NCBI GenBank assembly: GCA_009733575.1
Contig: ML769511.1
Coordinates: 1-64,000, forward strand
Direction: 5' to 3'
Origin: Gymnopus androsaceus JB14
Taxonomy: Eukaryota > Basidiomycota > Agaricomycetes > Agaricales > Omphalotaceae
DNA length: 64,000 nucleotides
In this document: positions 22,395-34,264 of the stretch, piece after piece
How positions within the stretch are numbered: position 1 is the first letter of the stretch
Layout: each line of letters starts with the position of its first letter
Position numbers and translations under genes: made by a program
The notes under the pieces: model-generated
What the model was told of the DNA's origin: nothing
The model's input: the letters and a program-made list of their open reading frames with translations, nothing else
The model's database searches: none

Positions 22395-23257
22395 GCTCAG
22401 TCCATATTATCACCGCTTTACCTCGCTCGTTTGGTAGAGTACTGACCTCCGTACCGTACGAGCTCTTACTCGGTGATAAGCTGAGATGAGATCGAACGAA
22501 ACTTGCTCGCTGGACAGCCTTCGTGTTTTCAACAGGTGACCATTGGATTCCTTATACTATCACAGGTGCAAAATTTCTAGACTCCGAAAGTTCTGGGATA
22601 TCAGGTACGACCATATGCTAAATGACGATGCTATCCATGGCTGCTGGATGTATCCGTAGGTTTAACAATACAGGGTTCATGCAAACTAATTCTTTTCGCG
22701 CTCTGGCACTCCAAAGTGGCTCTCAGCGACTCCTCCTCTTTCCGATGAATAATCGATCAACTTACTCCAATGTATGTTGTTGGGGTAATTATCGGTCTTA
22801 CGGTGAATCTCGGGGTCTTATCTGAGTCTCCATAGTCGTGTGTAGGCCATCTTTCGAGCACATGAATCCTGCTTCTTTACTTCCTTGTTTTGCACTCTAA
22901 TTTAAAGGACCTGTATTCATTTGCAAGTCATGCACCTGGATAAGATCTAAAAAAGCTCCATGAGTCTGTTATTTCCTCTTAGGAGGGCTTATCAGCCGCA
23001 AAGTGTTCTAGTCCTGGTTACATGAAAGTACCTGCGCTTCGCTGCGAGGATGGGGCAGCCGGCCGTAAAAGGGGAGGTGTAAACGAAATGCTAAATATGT
23101 TCCGACAATCTCACATGCTCTTCTTTCAATGAACGACTTACTTCTTAGGTTCAATGAATGCCAAGCAACTAGAGACGGGATCTGTATCTTGTATTCAATG
23201 GACGAGGTGCCAAGCAGCTAGAGACCGAAAGTGGAGAGGAATTGAATGTCGACTGAG

Positions 23258-23263
23258 TATAAA
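23258..23263 (+). promoter_or_regulatory. TATA box of glutamic peptidase gene 1
   Basis: TATAAA lies 62 bases before the start codon. The same spacing and surrounding sequence occur before copy 2 (TATAAA near 27104), and a similar TATAAAAA lies before copy 3 (near 57393). Confidence 0.6.
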
Positions 23264-23319
23264 GCTGGGTAGAATCGTCTCTGGCTCTCCAGCAACTAGC
23301 TCTACACCCTCTGCACACA

Positions 23320-24286
23320 ATGTTCTCTGCTGCTTTCCTCGTCCAGGCTCTCCTCGCTTCTGCTGTCTTTGCCGTCCCCACGAGCAAAGAGCGTTTCGCC
23401 TCCCGCAGAGCCCGCCGTTCCAACGGTGCGACCCGCCAGAGCAAGCCAGTGAACCTCATCTCCAGCCAGAGCACCTCCAACGTCACCCATGAGCAGTTCA
23501 GTGAGAACTGGGCTGGTGCTGTCTTGGTTGCTAGCACGGTAAGTAGCCGCTGCAGCTTTCTTTGCGAATATCAACTAACTAGAAACGAACAGGCTACCTA
23601 CAAGGCCGTTACTGGTACCTTCACCGTCCCTACCCCCAAGTCTACTGGCGGAAGCAGCGAGCAATGCGCTAGCGCTTGGGTTGGTATCGACGGTGACACT
23701 TGTGAAACTGCTATCCTGCAGACTGGTGTCGACTTCTGTGTCGAAGGAACCGAAGTTTCTTTCGACGGTGAGCAAGCAATACTTGCTGAAACCTAGCCCG
23801 AAACTGAAATTTTGTCTTTTAGGCTGGTATGAGTTCTTCCCGTAAATCTCCTCTGCTCTTGATTACCCAGAGACATTCACTCATGTTCAATTTTATAGAG
23901 CTGATGCTGATGACTTCTCGATCTCCTTCTCCGCTGGTGATTCTGTTACTCTTACCGCCACCGTTTCCAGCACGACTTCTGGCACTTTGAAGATTGTCAA
24001 CAACAGCAAGGGCACCTCCGTCTCCAAAACCGTCTCTTCCTCCGCCAAGTTGTGCGAGACCAATGCCGAATGGATTGTGGAAGACTTTGAAGAGTGTGAG
24101 GGCAATGACTGCTCGCTTGTTCCTTTCGCCAACTTTGGAACTGTCGCGTTCACCGGAGCTGAAGCGACAACCTCCTCTGGCAGTGTCACAGCTGCTGGTG
24201 CTACGATTATTGATATCGAGCAGAGCAAGGTTTTGACCTCGTCTTCCGTCTCGGGAAGCACTGTCACGGTCAAATATACCGCATAG
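23320..24286 (+). CDS. Secreted glutamic peptidase (G1/eqolisin), copy 1
   Basis: Four exons (23320-23538, 23593-23767, 23823-23841, 23899-24286) give 266 residues. A signal peptide (MFSAAFLVQALLASAVFA) is followed by a basic propeptide (RRARR) and the mature eqolisin domain starting near SENWAGAV. The catalytic pair of the family (Gln53/Glu136 in scytalidoglutamic peptidase) matches the Gln of ILQTGVDF and the Glu of AEWIVEDF. Conserved VTGTFTVP and WVGIDGD are also present. The product is expected to be an acid endopeptidase released into the medium. One exon is only 19 bases long. A TATA box lies 62 bases upstream, and a hAT-like insertion lies 61 bases beyond the stop. The sequence is very close to copy 2, indicating a recent duplication. 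Confidence 0.93.
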
Positions 24287-24346
24287 AGAAAATGTTTTGC
24301 AGGGGACTAGGGCCTTCGGTACCTACTAAATGGAATTGCTGTATGT

Positions 24347-24677
24347 CAAGGGGGGACCAAAGTTTAATGGCCTCAAAGAGTGAACCGACCGACCCTGTGA
24401 CGTGGCAGCTGCCTTATTCGGGTGTCAAAGCTGTAGGTAATGATGTAAGTGTGACATCTGATGTCACCATATGTCCCCATATAGGTACCGGGTACCGGTA
24501 ACCTTCATTCCCATACACAACCCATACACCACTGCAGAAACTGTGTGAAAAAAAATTCAAGCCTTCAGAAGCCTAGTATTTCGACCAAACCTCACTGACA
24601 AAAGGTTGGGTAAATTTTTTTAGTGGTCTCAGAGGGTGAACCGACTGACCACTGGAGTGTAATCCTGGCTCCCCTTG
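24347..24677. mobile_element. 331-base hAT-like non-autonomous element with 8-base target duplication
   Basis: The element begins CAAGGGGGGACCA and ends TGGCTCCCCTTG, an imperfect terminal inverted repeat. It is flanked by CTGTATGT (24339-24346) and TTGTATGT (24678-24685). The paralogous sequence at 28195-28202 has a single TTGTATGT with no insert, so the empty site is visible in the same window. Eight-base target duplications and a CA(A)GGG terminus are typical of hAT elements. Inside, two direct copies of a roughly 32-base stretch (TGAACCGACCGACC and TGAACCGACTGACC cores) lie near the two ends. No open frame of use is present. Confidence 0.85.
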
Positions 24678-24924
24678 TTGTATGTTTGGAAATGCAGTAG
24701 AATATGATTTCTTGTACATGCGCTCAACCAAAATTGGTTTTACTAATAGGTTGACATGAGTCGGTACTTAATCTAAATTCAGCACCGCAACATGTGGAAG
24801 GCGGTGAGGATTCTATTAGAAAGCATGTAAGTGAGAATAATTCAGCCATAAATTCTTACTAGGTAGAATGATTTTTGGTGTTAGCGTTGTAACGCTTTGA
24901 CCAAGAGCGCGGAATCCAGTGTGT

Positions 24925-25715
24925 ACTTTGCTTTACTAAGGACAAAGTTTATTTCGCTGTTAGTCTCAACTCGACTGAACTTGTACTTAGTCGAAGAGGG
25001 TATTGGCAGGTAGGTAATGGTTACCGTCCATATGGGATTATCCCCGGTATAGTCTGTGGCCGAAAGTACAATCTCCGAGAGAAGTTCAGAAACGTAATTC
25101 CAAGGACCAAGTCAGTACCGCACTGCTAGTAGATAGGATAGTCCTACCTGAGCCAGTGCCTAAAGCTCCAGTATGAATGGCAATGACATTTTCAGCGGGG
25201 ACGGTGACGGTGAAGGATTTGCCAGATACGGTGATCCTGCGGAAAATGTATCGAATTTAATAGCATATTATAATCAAAGGGGACGTACCCTGTCCCGGTG
25301 CAGACACCAGAGGAGCTGGCCCGGGTTCCATTGATGATATCGTAATAGCTACTGTCCGGCAATGCATCGTTGTTAATCGCGACGAAGCCGAGAGCACCTA
25401 AATGGTGTCAATACTTGTTAAGGATAGCTGTTTGGATATCTATTCCCTCGTCCGAATGCAATTTGGTCGGATTGAGGGGAGACCCAATTGGTTGATGCTG
25501 CCGAGCCAACATGGTTCCTAAACCCGACCATAACAGGTACCCAAAGATGTTGGCAGAGCCAACCATCACTTCTTCCTGCTGCGGTACATACGCCAGCACC
25601 TACAAATCCGCTTTTAGCTGTTTTTCAGTATGGCCATACATTGAATATTTTGCCGCCACTCGGAGCTCCTTGATCAAAATCGGAAAATTCGTAACTAAAC
25701 ACCTTGGCCTCCCAG
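24925..25715 (-). pseudogene. Alpha-amylase 3' stump
   Basis: The minus strand matches the last third of the intact amylase at 28.5-31.3 kb: WVSPQSDQIAFGRG (about 25445-25490), the segment around [12 protein letters not shown] (25170), and part of the starch-binding domain (24950-25080). About 190 bases corresponding to 28795-29003 are deleted, frames are broken, and similarity stops near 25715, so the catalytic part is absent. It is the truncated partner in the tandem duplication and cannot make an enzyme. Confidence 0.8.
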
Positions 25716-26354
25716 TACCTCCCAGAGTGACAGGCTACAGCGGGTGGGGTTGGGTCAGCTGCCGGACGATGCGGGAGAGGGAGGAGCGGGAGAGGGAAGA
25801 TTTGAGAGTGAGTAGGCTGTAGGCTGTTAGACCACGATGGATGCCGCGTGTCTTTGGTGTAGCGGGCACATTTGAGTTGCTGCTGCTTTGATCATGACGG
25901 AAGCGGAAATGGAGGCGGATCGGAGTTGAAATGCGTTGGATCAGCTTCTATACTATACATCCATCGGATCGACAGTGAGCGATTGATAATCGATTGAATG
26001 GAGTAATCAAATGAATGAACTTACTGACGTTGGTCTTACTGACGTTGGTGTCTCCGGGCTCGACGATCCCACCTCTTCATCCCCATCCCATGCTCTGACT
26101 TGTTACTTTGCCACTTTTCCGTATCTTCTTCCGACTCCGGCTCTGCTCGTGAGCGCCCCTTTCTTCTCCATCTTCTTCGCCATTGTCCTCCGCAGGTCGT
26201 TTACGTTCCGGATATAGTTCTGGATGGGTCTCGTCGTTCTGAGGCCGAGTCCGGGGCCAGAATTCAGATGCGATTCGTGGAATCCCAGGGATTCACATTG
26301 GTATTGGTGCTCATGCTCGTGCTATAAGTTTAGGAAGGATAGCTACAAAAGACA
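25716..26354. other. Unique sequence at the duplication junction
   Basis: It has no counterpart in the other duplication unit. A purine-rich stretch at 25770-25800 (GGGAGAGGGAGGAGCGGGAG) stands out. No gene recognised. Confidence 0.45.
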
Positions 26355-29300
26355 TGATCAATATATTATCACCGCTTTACCTCGCTCGTTCGGTGGAGTG
26401 TCTACCCCCGCACCATACGAGTTCTTAGTGGGGACTTTTCGGCGATAGGCTGAGATGAGATCGAAAAGGTGACGAAACTTGCTCGCTGGACAGTTCGTTC
26501 AATGTCTTCAGGTGCCGGAAACTGGCACCTCATGGCCACGCTTATACTATCACAAGTACAAAACATCTCGGCTCCGGGTCTGAAAGTTCAGGAAGCAAGC
26601 TAATTCTTTTCGACATACTTATAATAGATTAACTTACTCCGGTACGTGGAAACGTATATTTTTGGGTAATCATCAATCTTACGGTGAATTTCATCTCGAG
26701 GCTCTTATCTGAGTCTCTTAGTCGCGTGTACACCATCTTTGTGAGCACAAGAATCCTGCTTCTTGACTTCCTTGTTTTTCGCTCTAATTTAAAGGACCTG
26801 CATCCATCGAATCGCAAACACAAGGTTGCCATGCACCTGAATAAGATCTAAAAATGCTCCATGCGTCTGTTATTTCCTCGTCGTTTAGGAGGGCTTATCA
26901 ACCGCAAATTGCTCTAATTCTGGTCGTATGGTCTAAAATCAAATATCATCTTGCTGTATGTTCCGACAGTCTCACATGCTTTTCTTTCAATGGGTGATTG
27001 CTTCTTGGAATGAATGCCGAAGCGAGAGCCGATATTCCTCTGTATCTTGGAGGCAGCTGGTGAAAGTGGAGAGCTGTGGAGAGGAATTGAATGTCGACTT
27101 AAGTATAAAGCTGGGTAGAATCGTCTCTGGCTCTCCAGCAACTAGCTCTACACCCTCTGCACACAATGTTCTCTGCTGCTTTCCTCGTCCAGGCTCTCCT
27201 CGCTTCTGCTGTCTTTGCCGTCCCCACGAGCAAAGAGCGCTTTGCCTCCCGCAGAGCCCGCCGTTCCAACGGTGCGACCCGCCAGAGCAAGCCAGTGAAC
27301 CTCATCTCCAGCCAGAGCACCTCCAACGTCACCCATGAGCAGTTCAGTGAGAACTGGGCTGGTGCTGTCTTGGTTGCTAGCACGGTAAGTAGCCGCTGTA
27401 GCTTTCTTTGCGAATATCAACTAACTAGAAACGAACAGGCTACCTACAAGGCCGTTACTGGTACCTTCACCGTCCCTACCCCCAAGTCTACTGGCGGAAG
27501 CAGCGAGCAATGCGCTAGCGCTTGGGTTGGTATCGACGGTGACACTTGTGAAACTGCTATCCTGCAGACTGGTGTCGACTTCTGTGTCGAAGGAACCGAA
27601 GTTTCTTTCGATGGTGAGCAAGCAATCCTACCAAACCCTGGTCCGAAACTGAAATATATTGTCTTTTGTCTTTTAGGCTGGTATGAGTTCTTCCCGTAAG
27701 TTTTCTCCGCTCTTGATTACCCGAAGACATTCACTCATTCTCAACTTTGTAGAGCTGACTCCGATGACTTCGATATCTCCTTCTCCGCTGGTGATTCTGT
27801 TACCCTTACCGCCACCGTTTCCAGCACGACTTCTGGTACTTTGAAGATTGTCAACAACAGCAAGGGCACCTCCGTCTCCAAGGCTGTCACTTCCACTGCC
27901 AAGTTGTGCGAGACCAATGCCGAATGGATTGTAGAGGACTTTGAAGAGTGTGATGGCAATGACTGCTCGCTCGTTCCTTTCGCCGACTTTGGAACTGTCG
28001 AGTTCACCGGAGCTGAAGCGACAACCTCCTCTGGCACTGTCACAGCTGCTGGTGCCACGATCATTGATATCGAGCAGAACGAGGTTTTGACCTCGTCATC
28101 TGTCTCCGGAAGCACTGTCACTGTCAAATACACCGCATAAAGGAAATTTTTGAAGCGGGCTAGGGCCTTCGATACTACCTACTAAATGTATTTGTTGTAT
28201 GTTTGGAGTTTGAGTAGAAATTGATTTCTTGTACATACGCTCGAGTGAAATTGGCTTTCCTAGTTTTACGCGAGTCGATTAACCCAGATTGAGTGCTGCA
28301 GCAAGTGTAATACGGTAAGAAACATGTAAATGAGGATGATTCACCCACGATTTTGTACTAAGTAAAAGCGAAAACACCTGGTTTTTGGCTTGCGTATGGA
28401 ATTAACACTTCCACCAAGAGCGCGTACGTCTTTCACAATGCTTGCAAGATACATCATATATAGTTTCAAGTTAAGTATACATCTATTCATCGTCATTACC
28501 TCCAAGTAGTATCAATCGTTTCTGATCCTGATGCTACAGTTGTACTTTCTCGGTTAGGGTCCGATTCCCAAGTGATCTGTGAGATGAGAAATCAGATATG
28601 TAGTTGGCTTTGCTAAGAACAAGGTTTACTTCGCCGCTAGTCTCAACTCGAATGAACTTGTAGTCAAAGAGGGTATTGGCAGGTAGGTCAATGGTTACTG
28701 TCCATATGGGATTATCTGTGGTATAATCTGCTGCCGAAAGGGCAATCTTAGAGAAGTTTAGCAACGTTATCCCATGGACCAAATCAGAATGTACATACTG
28801 CATCATCGGTGTTCCAGTCCCCGAGTGCAGGTATACTTCCAGCGAGGAAAATATTCTACAACCAGCAGTTAGAGCGTGCCCGCATGTATTGAGAGTCTAG
28901 GCCTACCTCTCCGAAGGTTGTAACGGCAGTTTCCACGAACGTTACTGTTACTGTTCCAGAACTTCCAGTACCCGTACCTGCTCTGTTCAGAAATCTATCG
29001 CTCTGCTAGTAGATAAGATAGTCCTACCTGAGCCAGTACCTAAAGCTCCAGTATGAATGGCAATGGCACTTTGAGCGGGGACGGTAACGGTGAAGGATCC
29101 GCCAGACACGGTGATCCTGCGGAAAGTGTAAGAATTTAATAGCATATTATAATACAAAACGCACCCTGTCCCGGTGCAGACACCAGAGGAGCTGGTTCCA
29201 CTGATAACATCGCAATAGCTACCGTCAGGCAAGGAGGTCGTAAAGGTTGTACTCCACGAGGCGGCATCGTTGTTAATCGCGACGAAGCCAAGAGCGCCTA

Positions 29301-29620
29301 GATGGTGTCAATGCTTGTTAACGACAGTTGTTTAGACGTCTATTACCTCGTCCAAATGCAATTCGGTCGGATTGAGGGGAGACCCAGTTGTTTAGTGCTG
29401 CCGAGCCAACATGGTTCCTAAACCCAACCATACCCGAAACAGGTACCCAACGATGTTGGCAGAGCCAGCCATCGCTTCCTCCTGTTGCGGTACATACGCC
29501 AGCACCTACAAATCCGCTTTGAGTTTTTTTTTTCAACCTGGCCATACATTGGATATTTTACCGCCATTCGGAGCTCCTTGATCGAAATCACTGAATTCGT
29601 AACTAGACAAGATAGTGACT
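26355..29620. repeat. Tandem duplication unit 2
   Basis: The partner of 22395-25715. This unit retains the complete amylase gene beyond its right edge, so it is probably the parental arrangement. Confidence 0.8.
27166..28140 (+). CDS. Secreted glutamic peptidase (G1/eqolisin), copy 2
   Basis: Four exons (27166-27384, 27439-27613, 27677-27695, 27753-28140) give 266 residues. Exon lengths (219, 175, 19, 388) are identical to copy 1. The signal peptide, RRARR propeptide, ILQTGVDF (catalytic Gln) and AEWIVEDF (catalytic Glu) are all intact. It differs from copy 1 at a modest number of positions, mostly in the last exon (for example ADSDDFDISF in place of ADADDFSISF). It converges on the complete amylase gene, 355 bases away, so the two secreted enzymes may share a terminator region. 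No defect seen. Confidence 0.93.
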
Positions 29621-31320
29621 ACGTAGTATACAAAAGTAAGTTGACGAAGTGCACATGCAGAAAAATCACTCAACTGGTATTTCCGAACGGATATGCCAAC
29701 GAGAATATCATTCCAGTGGTGTACGTGTTATCAGGAGATTCGTAGTTCAGTGAATCGCCGCCCTAGACAGAAGAGTCAGTCCAATTTACAAGTCAGTATT
29801 ATGCCTACGCACCCGCTCCGTGTCGTGATTAGCAACAAAAACGTTGGCGTCCTCAGAGGCAATCCAACCTGATTCAATATTGTTAGGATGCATTCCGAAT
29901 CCATAGGAGCAGGCATACCTAGATCGGACAGATTCTCAAGGCTTGAAAGACCACCTCCTAGAAATGCGGTCTGTAGAGCGCTCGTGTAGCGGAATCTGAG
30001 GAGGTCTTAGCTGAACAGTATACTTGACCGTTTGGTGGATCCTTGGAACTTACTCTTGCACATTTCCTGAAAGATGATAAGATTAACACAATCGAAAAAT
30101 GAAATCATCATGGGAGATTGACTGACCTATTCCAGTGTAAAGCTCAGGAGTGACGGGTTGACCTGCTCCCCAAACCACTTCCTGGGTGAGATAAGGCGAT
30201 GATGTGAAGAGAGAAGTAATCGTCACAAGGTCTGCCGGCGCAATACCTGATGTTAATTCATTAATTTTAGTATAATATTCAAACCAAACTGTAAATTCCA
30301 TTGACATACTTTTCGCGGCGTCCAAGCGCAAGCCATCAATGCCCAATGAAAGAAGGTCATTTGCATATTCAGCAAGTCGTCCTTGAACATAGCTATCCGT
30401 GTCGGTTGCTAAGCTGAAGTAGAGAGTTAGGAACGCCTTGTATATCGTACAGTGGACAAGTCCTTACTCGGCAAGTCCGTCCAGCTCGCAAGTCCACACT
30501 TCAACTTCGTTATCATAGTTGACAATAATATTATTAGGCTCCAAGCCACACATATGGAAATCCTGGTTCAGAAAGGATCGCGGTCAGAGACATATTCAAC
30601 AATGATACGAGAAACACTAATAGATGTACCTGCGTCTCGTAAATTCCAGGATAAACGAACATCGTGTAAGTAGATCCAGCAACTCCAGTACCTTCCGCAT
30701 TTCCAGTCATATGATTGAAGAGTGTGTCTACGGGGAAAAGGTCAAAATATGTTGCTTATACAGACGAAACTAACAGACCAGCGATGACTAGGACCCCAGC
30801 ATCATGGCAAGTTTCGATCATGCTATAAAATAAATGAATGAATTTTCGTGCCTACGGGTTCGTCTGGAATGCCACATACTTCTGAAATTGTGCTCGATCG
30901 CCTCTTTTAGAGGTCAAGATATAGGACACTGGCTGGTAGTCGGTCCACCATTCTGTGCCAGTAATATGTTCTTGCGGCGGGCTTGCTAACGTAGGAGAAA
31001 ATTTAATCAAATCCTCCGCATTCAAGAAACGAAACGACGCACTCTGTACGTATCCGTACCCAGCTGGTCCTAGAAAATTCGTACACTCTGCAGCAATACT
31101 AAGCGGAGTGGACTTCAGCAGATGGTAAGCACTTGAGGAGAATGCCAATATCTCACCTATCCCAAGTCCACTCGAACATTTGCACGATAACCGATTTGGC
31201 GCCAACCGTAGCACGAGGGTTGAGCGGTACAGATACATTATGCGTTTGCTCGAGAGGCGAAGCGCCACCAAGGGAGGCCAACAGAGGAATCGCAAGTAGA
31301 ACTGGTGTGAGGAAGGACAT
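28496..31320 (-). CDS. Secreted alpha-amylase (GH13) with C-terminal starch-binding domain (CBM20)
   Basis: The minus strand starts [21 protein letters not shown] (signal peptide) and is cut by at least a dozen short introns. The four GH13 conserved regions are present: [19 protein letters not shown] (nucleophile Asp), QEVVWGAG (acid/base Glu) and [10 protein letters not shown] (third Asp). Early landmarks are MFEWTWDSIAAEC and [16 protein letters not shown]. The domain C region ([20 protein letters not shown], then [11 protein letters not shown]) is followed by a linker rich in Gly, Thr and Ser and a CBM20 domain ([60 protein letters not shown]). The stop is at 28496. The enzyme would cut alpha-1,4-glucan outside the cell. 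I could not fix every exon border, particularly around 29.6-29.8 kb. Confidence 0.9.
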
Positions 31321-31529
31321 GGTGAGCAAGTCCTAGTCGTAGAAACACGAGATTTGTTCCTTTACCATCGACGGAACATTGAAACGTTTTTAAAAGAGCG
31401 AAATTCCTACGAACCGCGGGTTAGCTCGTAGCTACATCATAGCAAGGAACCTACCTGGTTGTCCCAGTGGGCAAAATGATTGATATCATATGCTTGCAAG
31501 ATCGTTGAATAAGTGTTTTGTTATTCTTC

Positions 31530-32360
31530 TATTTAGTAGTCGACATATGAGCTTACGCGCATGTGACAGCGGAGCCGCGACCCAACTACCAAAGAAAGCT
31601 CACCTGGGTCGGTCAGGCGAATAGCTAATTTGTCGAATCCAGCGGAGGATACCAAGAAACCAGAGATATTTCTCCGAAACGGAAATTGATATTCGTAGAT
31701 GAGAACACGAGTGCTTGGCACCGCGTAGGCTTGTGGTCTCGAGGTCCCGCAAGATAATCGAACACTAGGTACAAGATGAGGAGGTTGCAAATCACCCATG
31801 TTATTATGGACGGGGATCTCGGTAACAATGTTTCCTGCTAGGTCATGGAAATGAGCGTGAAAGTCCATATTGAAACGAATCTGAGGCATACCTCTTGAGA
31901 GTGAGAAGATTCTGCAGACTGTGCTCATCCCCGTGCCGGTGAGACTAGCTAAAGGCAGAAGAACAAGGAACCACGGCGAGTGGGTGGCCTACAAAATAGC
32001 AGTACCGTCCGGCAAAGTTAAAATTGAATTAAAGCCTAGTTTCAAAGGCGCCACAGAAAAAACTTTGAATTAATCGATCGCCCATTCCACAGTGCCGGAA
32101 GGCAAAAAAGAGCCATGGCGCCAGTGGCACTTCAAACCCGATAACAGACCGAGAGCAGAATGAACTTACAAACCCGCAGCGCCGTACAGTTGAGAGCAAT
32201 AAAATTGATTCAGATGAAAAGATCGCGCCTGCGATATTGTAAATAGGTAGCAGCAAAAGAAATCTGGAGCCAAATAAACATCGTAGAATACATGACCAGT
32301 AAAACTGACAAATAGTATCAGCAACGTACGTCGATCGACCAAACTCAGATGAAGCACATA
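31530..32360 (-). pseudogene. Possible decayed multi-exon membrane protein gene
   Basis: On the minus strand several stretches look coding. ILFVSFTGHVFYDVYL lies at about 32300, LLPIYNIAGAIFSSESIL at about 32230, SPWFLVLLPLASLTG near 31960, and FRFGEISLVSWYPPLD at about 31640-31690. The first three are hydrophobic and could be membrane helices. Frames change between them and only some changes coincide with possible introns. I do not recognise a family. Confidence 0.3.
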
Positions 32361-32374
32361 CCTAGGACAGGTGC

Positions 32375-33292
32375 TCAGCGTCGGAAGCGAAAGACCTTGT
32401 TTGTTAAACGGGTGCGTGCGCGTCTCCTCCTTCCACCAGACCTTCCGATGGTTCTACGACCGGCTCCATGGTCGCGGTCGCGACGTCTCTTGGCAGAGAT
32501 CCCAAACACATATCCAATATTGACCCAGATCTCTGCAAACACGGACGGCTTGCGCTTGCTCTTCGTCTTTTTCGTCCGGGCAATTCCATACGGGCCGTAA
32601 TTATCCATCCACCAAAGAGCCTTTTCCACTTTCGCTTCAGCTTGGGCGCGCTCCTCCGCAGTGCTGATCTCAATCAACGGTGTATCCATCAACATCTCCT
32701 CCATCTCCATCTCCCTCTTCATCACCTCGTAATCAATCTCGTACTTGCCATTCCCAACACGCTTCAACTCTGGAATCGCCACTTGCTCTCCCCACCAGAC
32801 TTTACAGACATGTCGCATAAGAGACAGGTCGTTGGGTACTTTCCATGCCGGGAGATTTAGCATTCCTCTCTTGATGTTCATCTCTTCCACACGGGAAGCG
32901 AGAAAGGCCTGGAGTTGGGCGATATCCACGTCTACGACGGCGGAGGGTGTTTCTCGAGGTTGATCAGCAGCGACTTCAACCCCAGCGTCTTGTAGTATGC
33001 GACGCTGGAATTGGGAGAAGGGCATGCCTCTCCAGGAAGAGCGCGAGGCAGCAGGAGGCATGTAATCGTGCAAGTTGGAGATGGGTCGAGATGGAAGGTC
33101 TTTTTCCGTTCGACGGCGAGCAACTGATGGAAGATGCGTAAGAAGCGACGCGGACGAGTCTGAGTGGAGTGTTGGTAGCCCACGAGTGAGGTAAGGTCGA
33201 ACGGGAGGAAGACGAGGACTAGAGGGAGGAACGATAGCTGGTCCAGCAGCCGATGAATGATGAATATGAAAGTCGGCAGAGGAGGATTCCAT
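32375..33292 (-). CDS. Hypothetical protein, single exon, basic C-terminus
   Basis: An uninterrupted minus frame from ATG 33292 to a stop at 32375 encodes 305 residues with no introns needed, unusual in this window. The N-terminal third is Ser/Pro-rich (PPSSPRLPPVRPYLTRGLPT). The centre contains FSQFQRRILQDAGVEV and a probable helix (YEVMKREMEMEEMLMDTPLI). The C-terminus is strongly basic (RRRRARTRL), suggesting nucleic-acid or nuclear association. No signal peptide; the single hydrophobic stretch (VFAEIWVNIGYVFGI) could be a membrane anchor. Family unknown. Confidence 0.7.
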   Translation of the reverse strand: MESSSADFHIHHSSAAGPAIVPPSSPRLPPVRPYLTRGLPTLHSDSSASLLTHLPSVARRRTEKDLPSRPISNLHDYMPPAASRSSWRGMPFSQFQRRILQDAGVEVAADQPRETPSAVVDVDIAQLQAFLASRVEEMNIKRGMLNLPAWKVPNDLSLMRHVCKVWWGEQVAIPELKRVGNGKYEIDYEVMKREMEMEEMLMDTPLIEISTAEERAQAEAKVEKALWWMDNYGPYGIARTKKTKSKRKPSVFAEIWVNIGYVFGISAKRRRDRDHGAGRRTIGRSGGRRRRARTRLTNKVFRFRR

Positions 33293-33699
33293 GGTCACCC
33301 AATATGATAGTGTAGACGACTTGCTATGACCAGCATTATAAGTAGACGCAAAGCAGCAGCAGCTTTGACCTTTCCATGAGAATCGAGGACAATGGGCAAT
33401 GGTGGCCTTTGGCCATTCATGGAATTTCCCATGTGTTCGATTGTCCGAATTAGGACATCGAAGCAGTCACTGGAAAGTCGAACAAAGGAAATTGCGCTGT
33501 CGAAGGACGCAACGAGGCAGCTTAGTGGTATCAATCGTCATTGTATATGCCTCTTCTTTGTCCAGCTAGCACGGATCTAGAAATCATTGTCGTGATTTAT
33601 TGAAGATTTACCAAGAATTTGGGACGAATCAAACTCACCCAACGTCCAATCTGTTAGCCGTCCTATAAAAATACTTCTGGCCGAGTTCGAGCAAGAGGA
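33293..33699. other. Intergenic, nothing recognised
   Basis: The probable promoter of the leftward hypothetical gene lies here; I see no defined motif. Confidence 0.4.
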
Positions 33700-34150
33700 G
33701 CAGAAATTCGACTGGAGGTGCAGGAAAGCATCAAGAAAGGAGCATCTATGTCTACCAATATGCTAGAATGGCTGAGCAAGGTTAGGCTATTCTGAAGTGT
33801 AAAAATACTCACTCGAAGGGATAATCCATTTCGTATTCGAGCAGAAGGTGACCGCTACTTGTATTGCCTAGAATTCTCCATATTTCTCCCAATATAACCG
33901 CTGCATAATACCCACAAATCGTTCCGTAGAAGAATATAGAGCAGGAGCGCTTAAACAACGGAGGATGCCTTCACGGAGGGAAGAAGCGATAATGCGGGAA
34001 TGAGATGGCCACTTCATCAAAAATGCACCAGAGATTCCAGTACAGAACCACATCCATGCATCGATCTTGCCAGTTATCCTATGGCCTTTCTGGTGGCCAT
34101 CGTGAACGCCTAGATTAGAATACATAAGTAAAAAAGTCAAGCTGAGTCAT
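33700..34150 (-). pseudogene. Coding trace, possible membrane-protein remnant
   Basis: The minus strand reads VHDGHQKGHRITGKIDAWMW, then WFCTGISGAFLMKWP, SREGILRCLSAPALYS-like sequence and MQRLYWEKYGEF. An in-frame TAG near 33867 is followed in the same frame by AIQVAVTFCSNTKWIIPS. The continuing sense after the stop suggests a single nonsense change in a real gene. No family assigned. Confidence 0.35.
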
Positions 34151-34264
34151 CGGTCGATGTCGCGAGGAAAATTGAGCGCTAATTGACCACGTGGATGTGT
34201 AGACCTTTCTTTCAGGAAATTTGAACAAGCGCTTAACTACCAACTCGGAGATTTGCCGACCTTC

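Larger units (their letters stand above)
22395..25715. repeat. Tandem duplication unit 1 (glutamic peptidase plus amylase 3' stump)
   Basis: Similarity to 26355-29620 starts at TATCACCGCTTTACCTCGCT upstream of the peptidase and runs through the peptidase and the 3' end of the convergent amylase, breaking off near 25715. Unit 1 carries an inserted 331-base element and lacks about 190 bases of the amylase starch-binding region. Confidence 0.8.

Noticed and set aside
23893..24273. Long minus-strand open frames over the glutamic peptidase genes (also at 27741-28133 and 58045-58506)
   Set aside because: They recur antisense to the same exon in all three copies and have no features of their own; the plus strand has the catalytic motifs.
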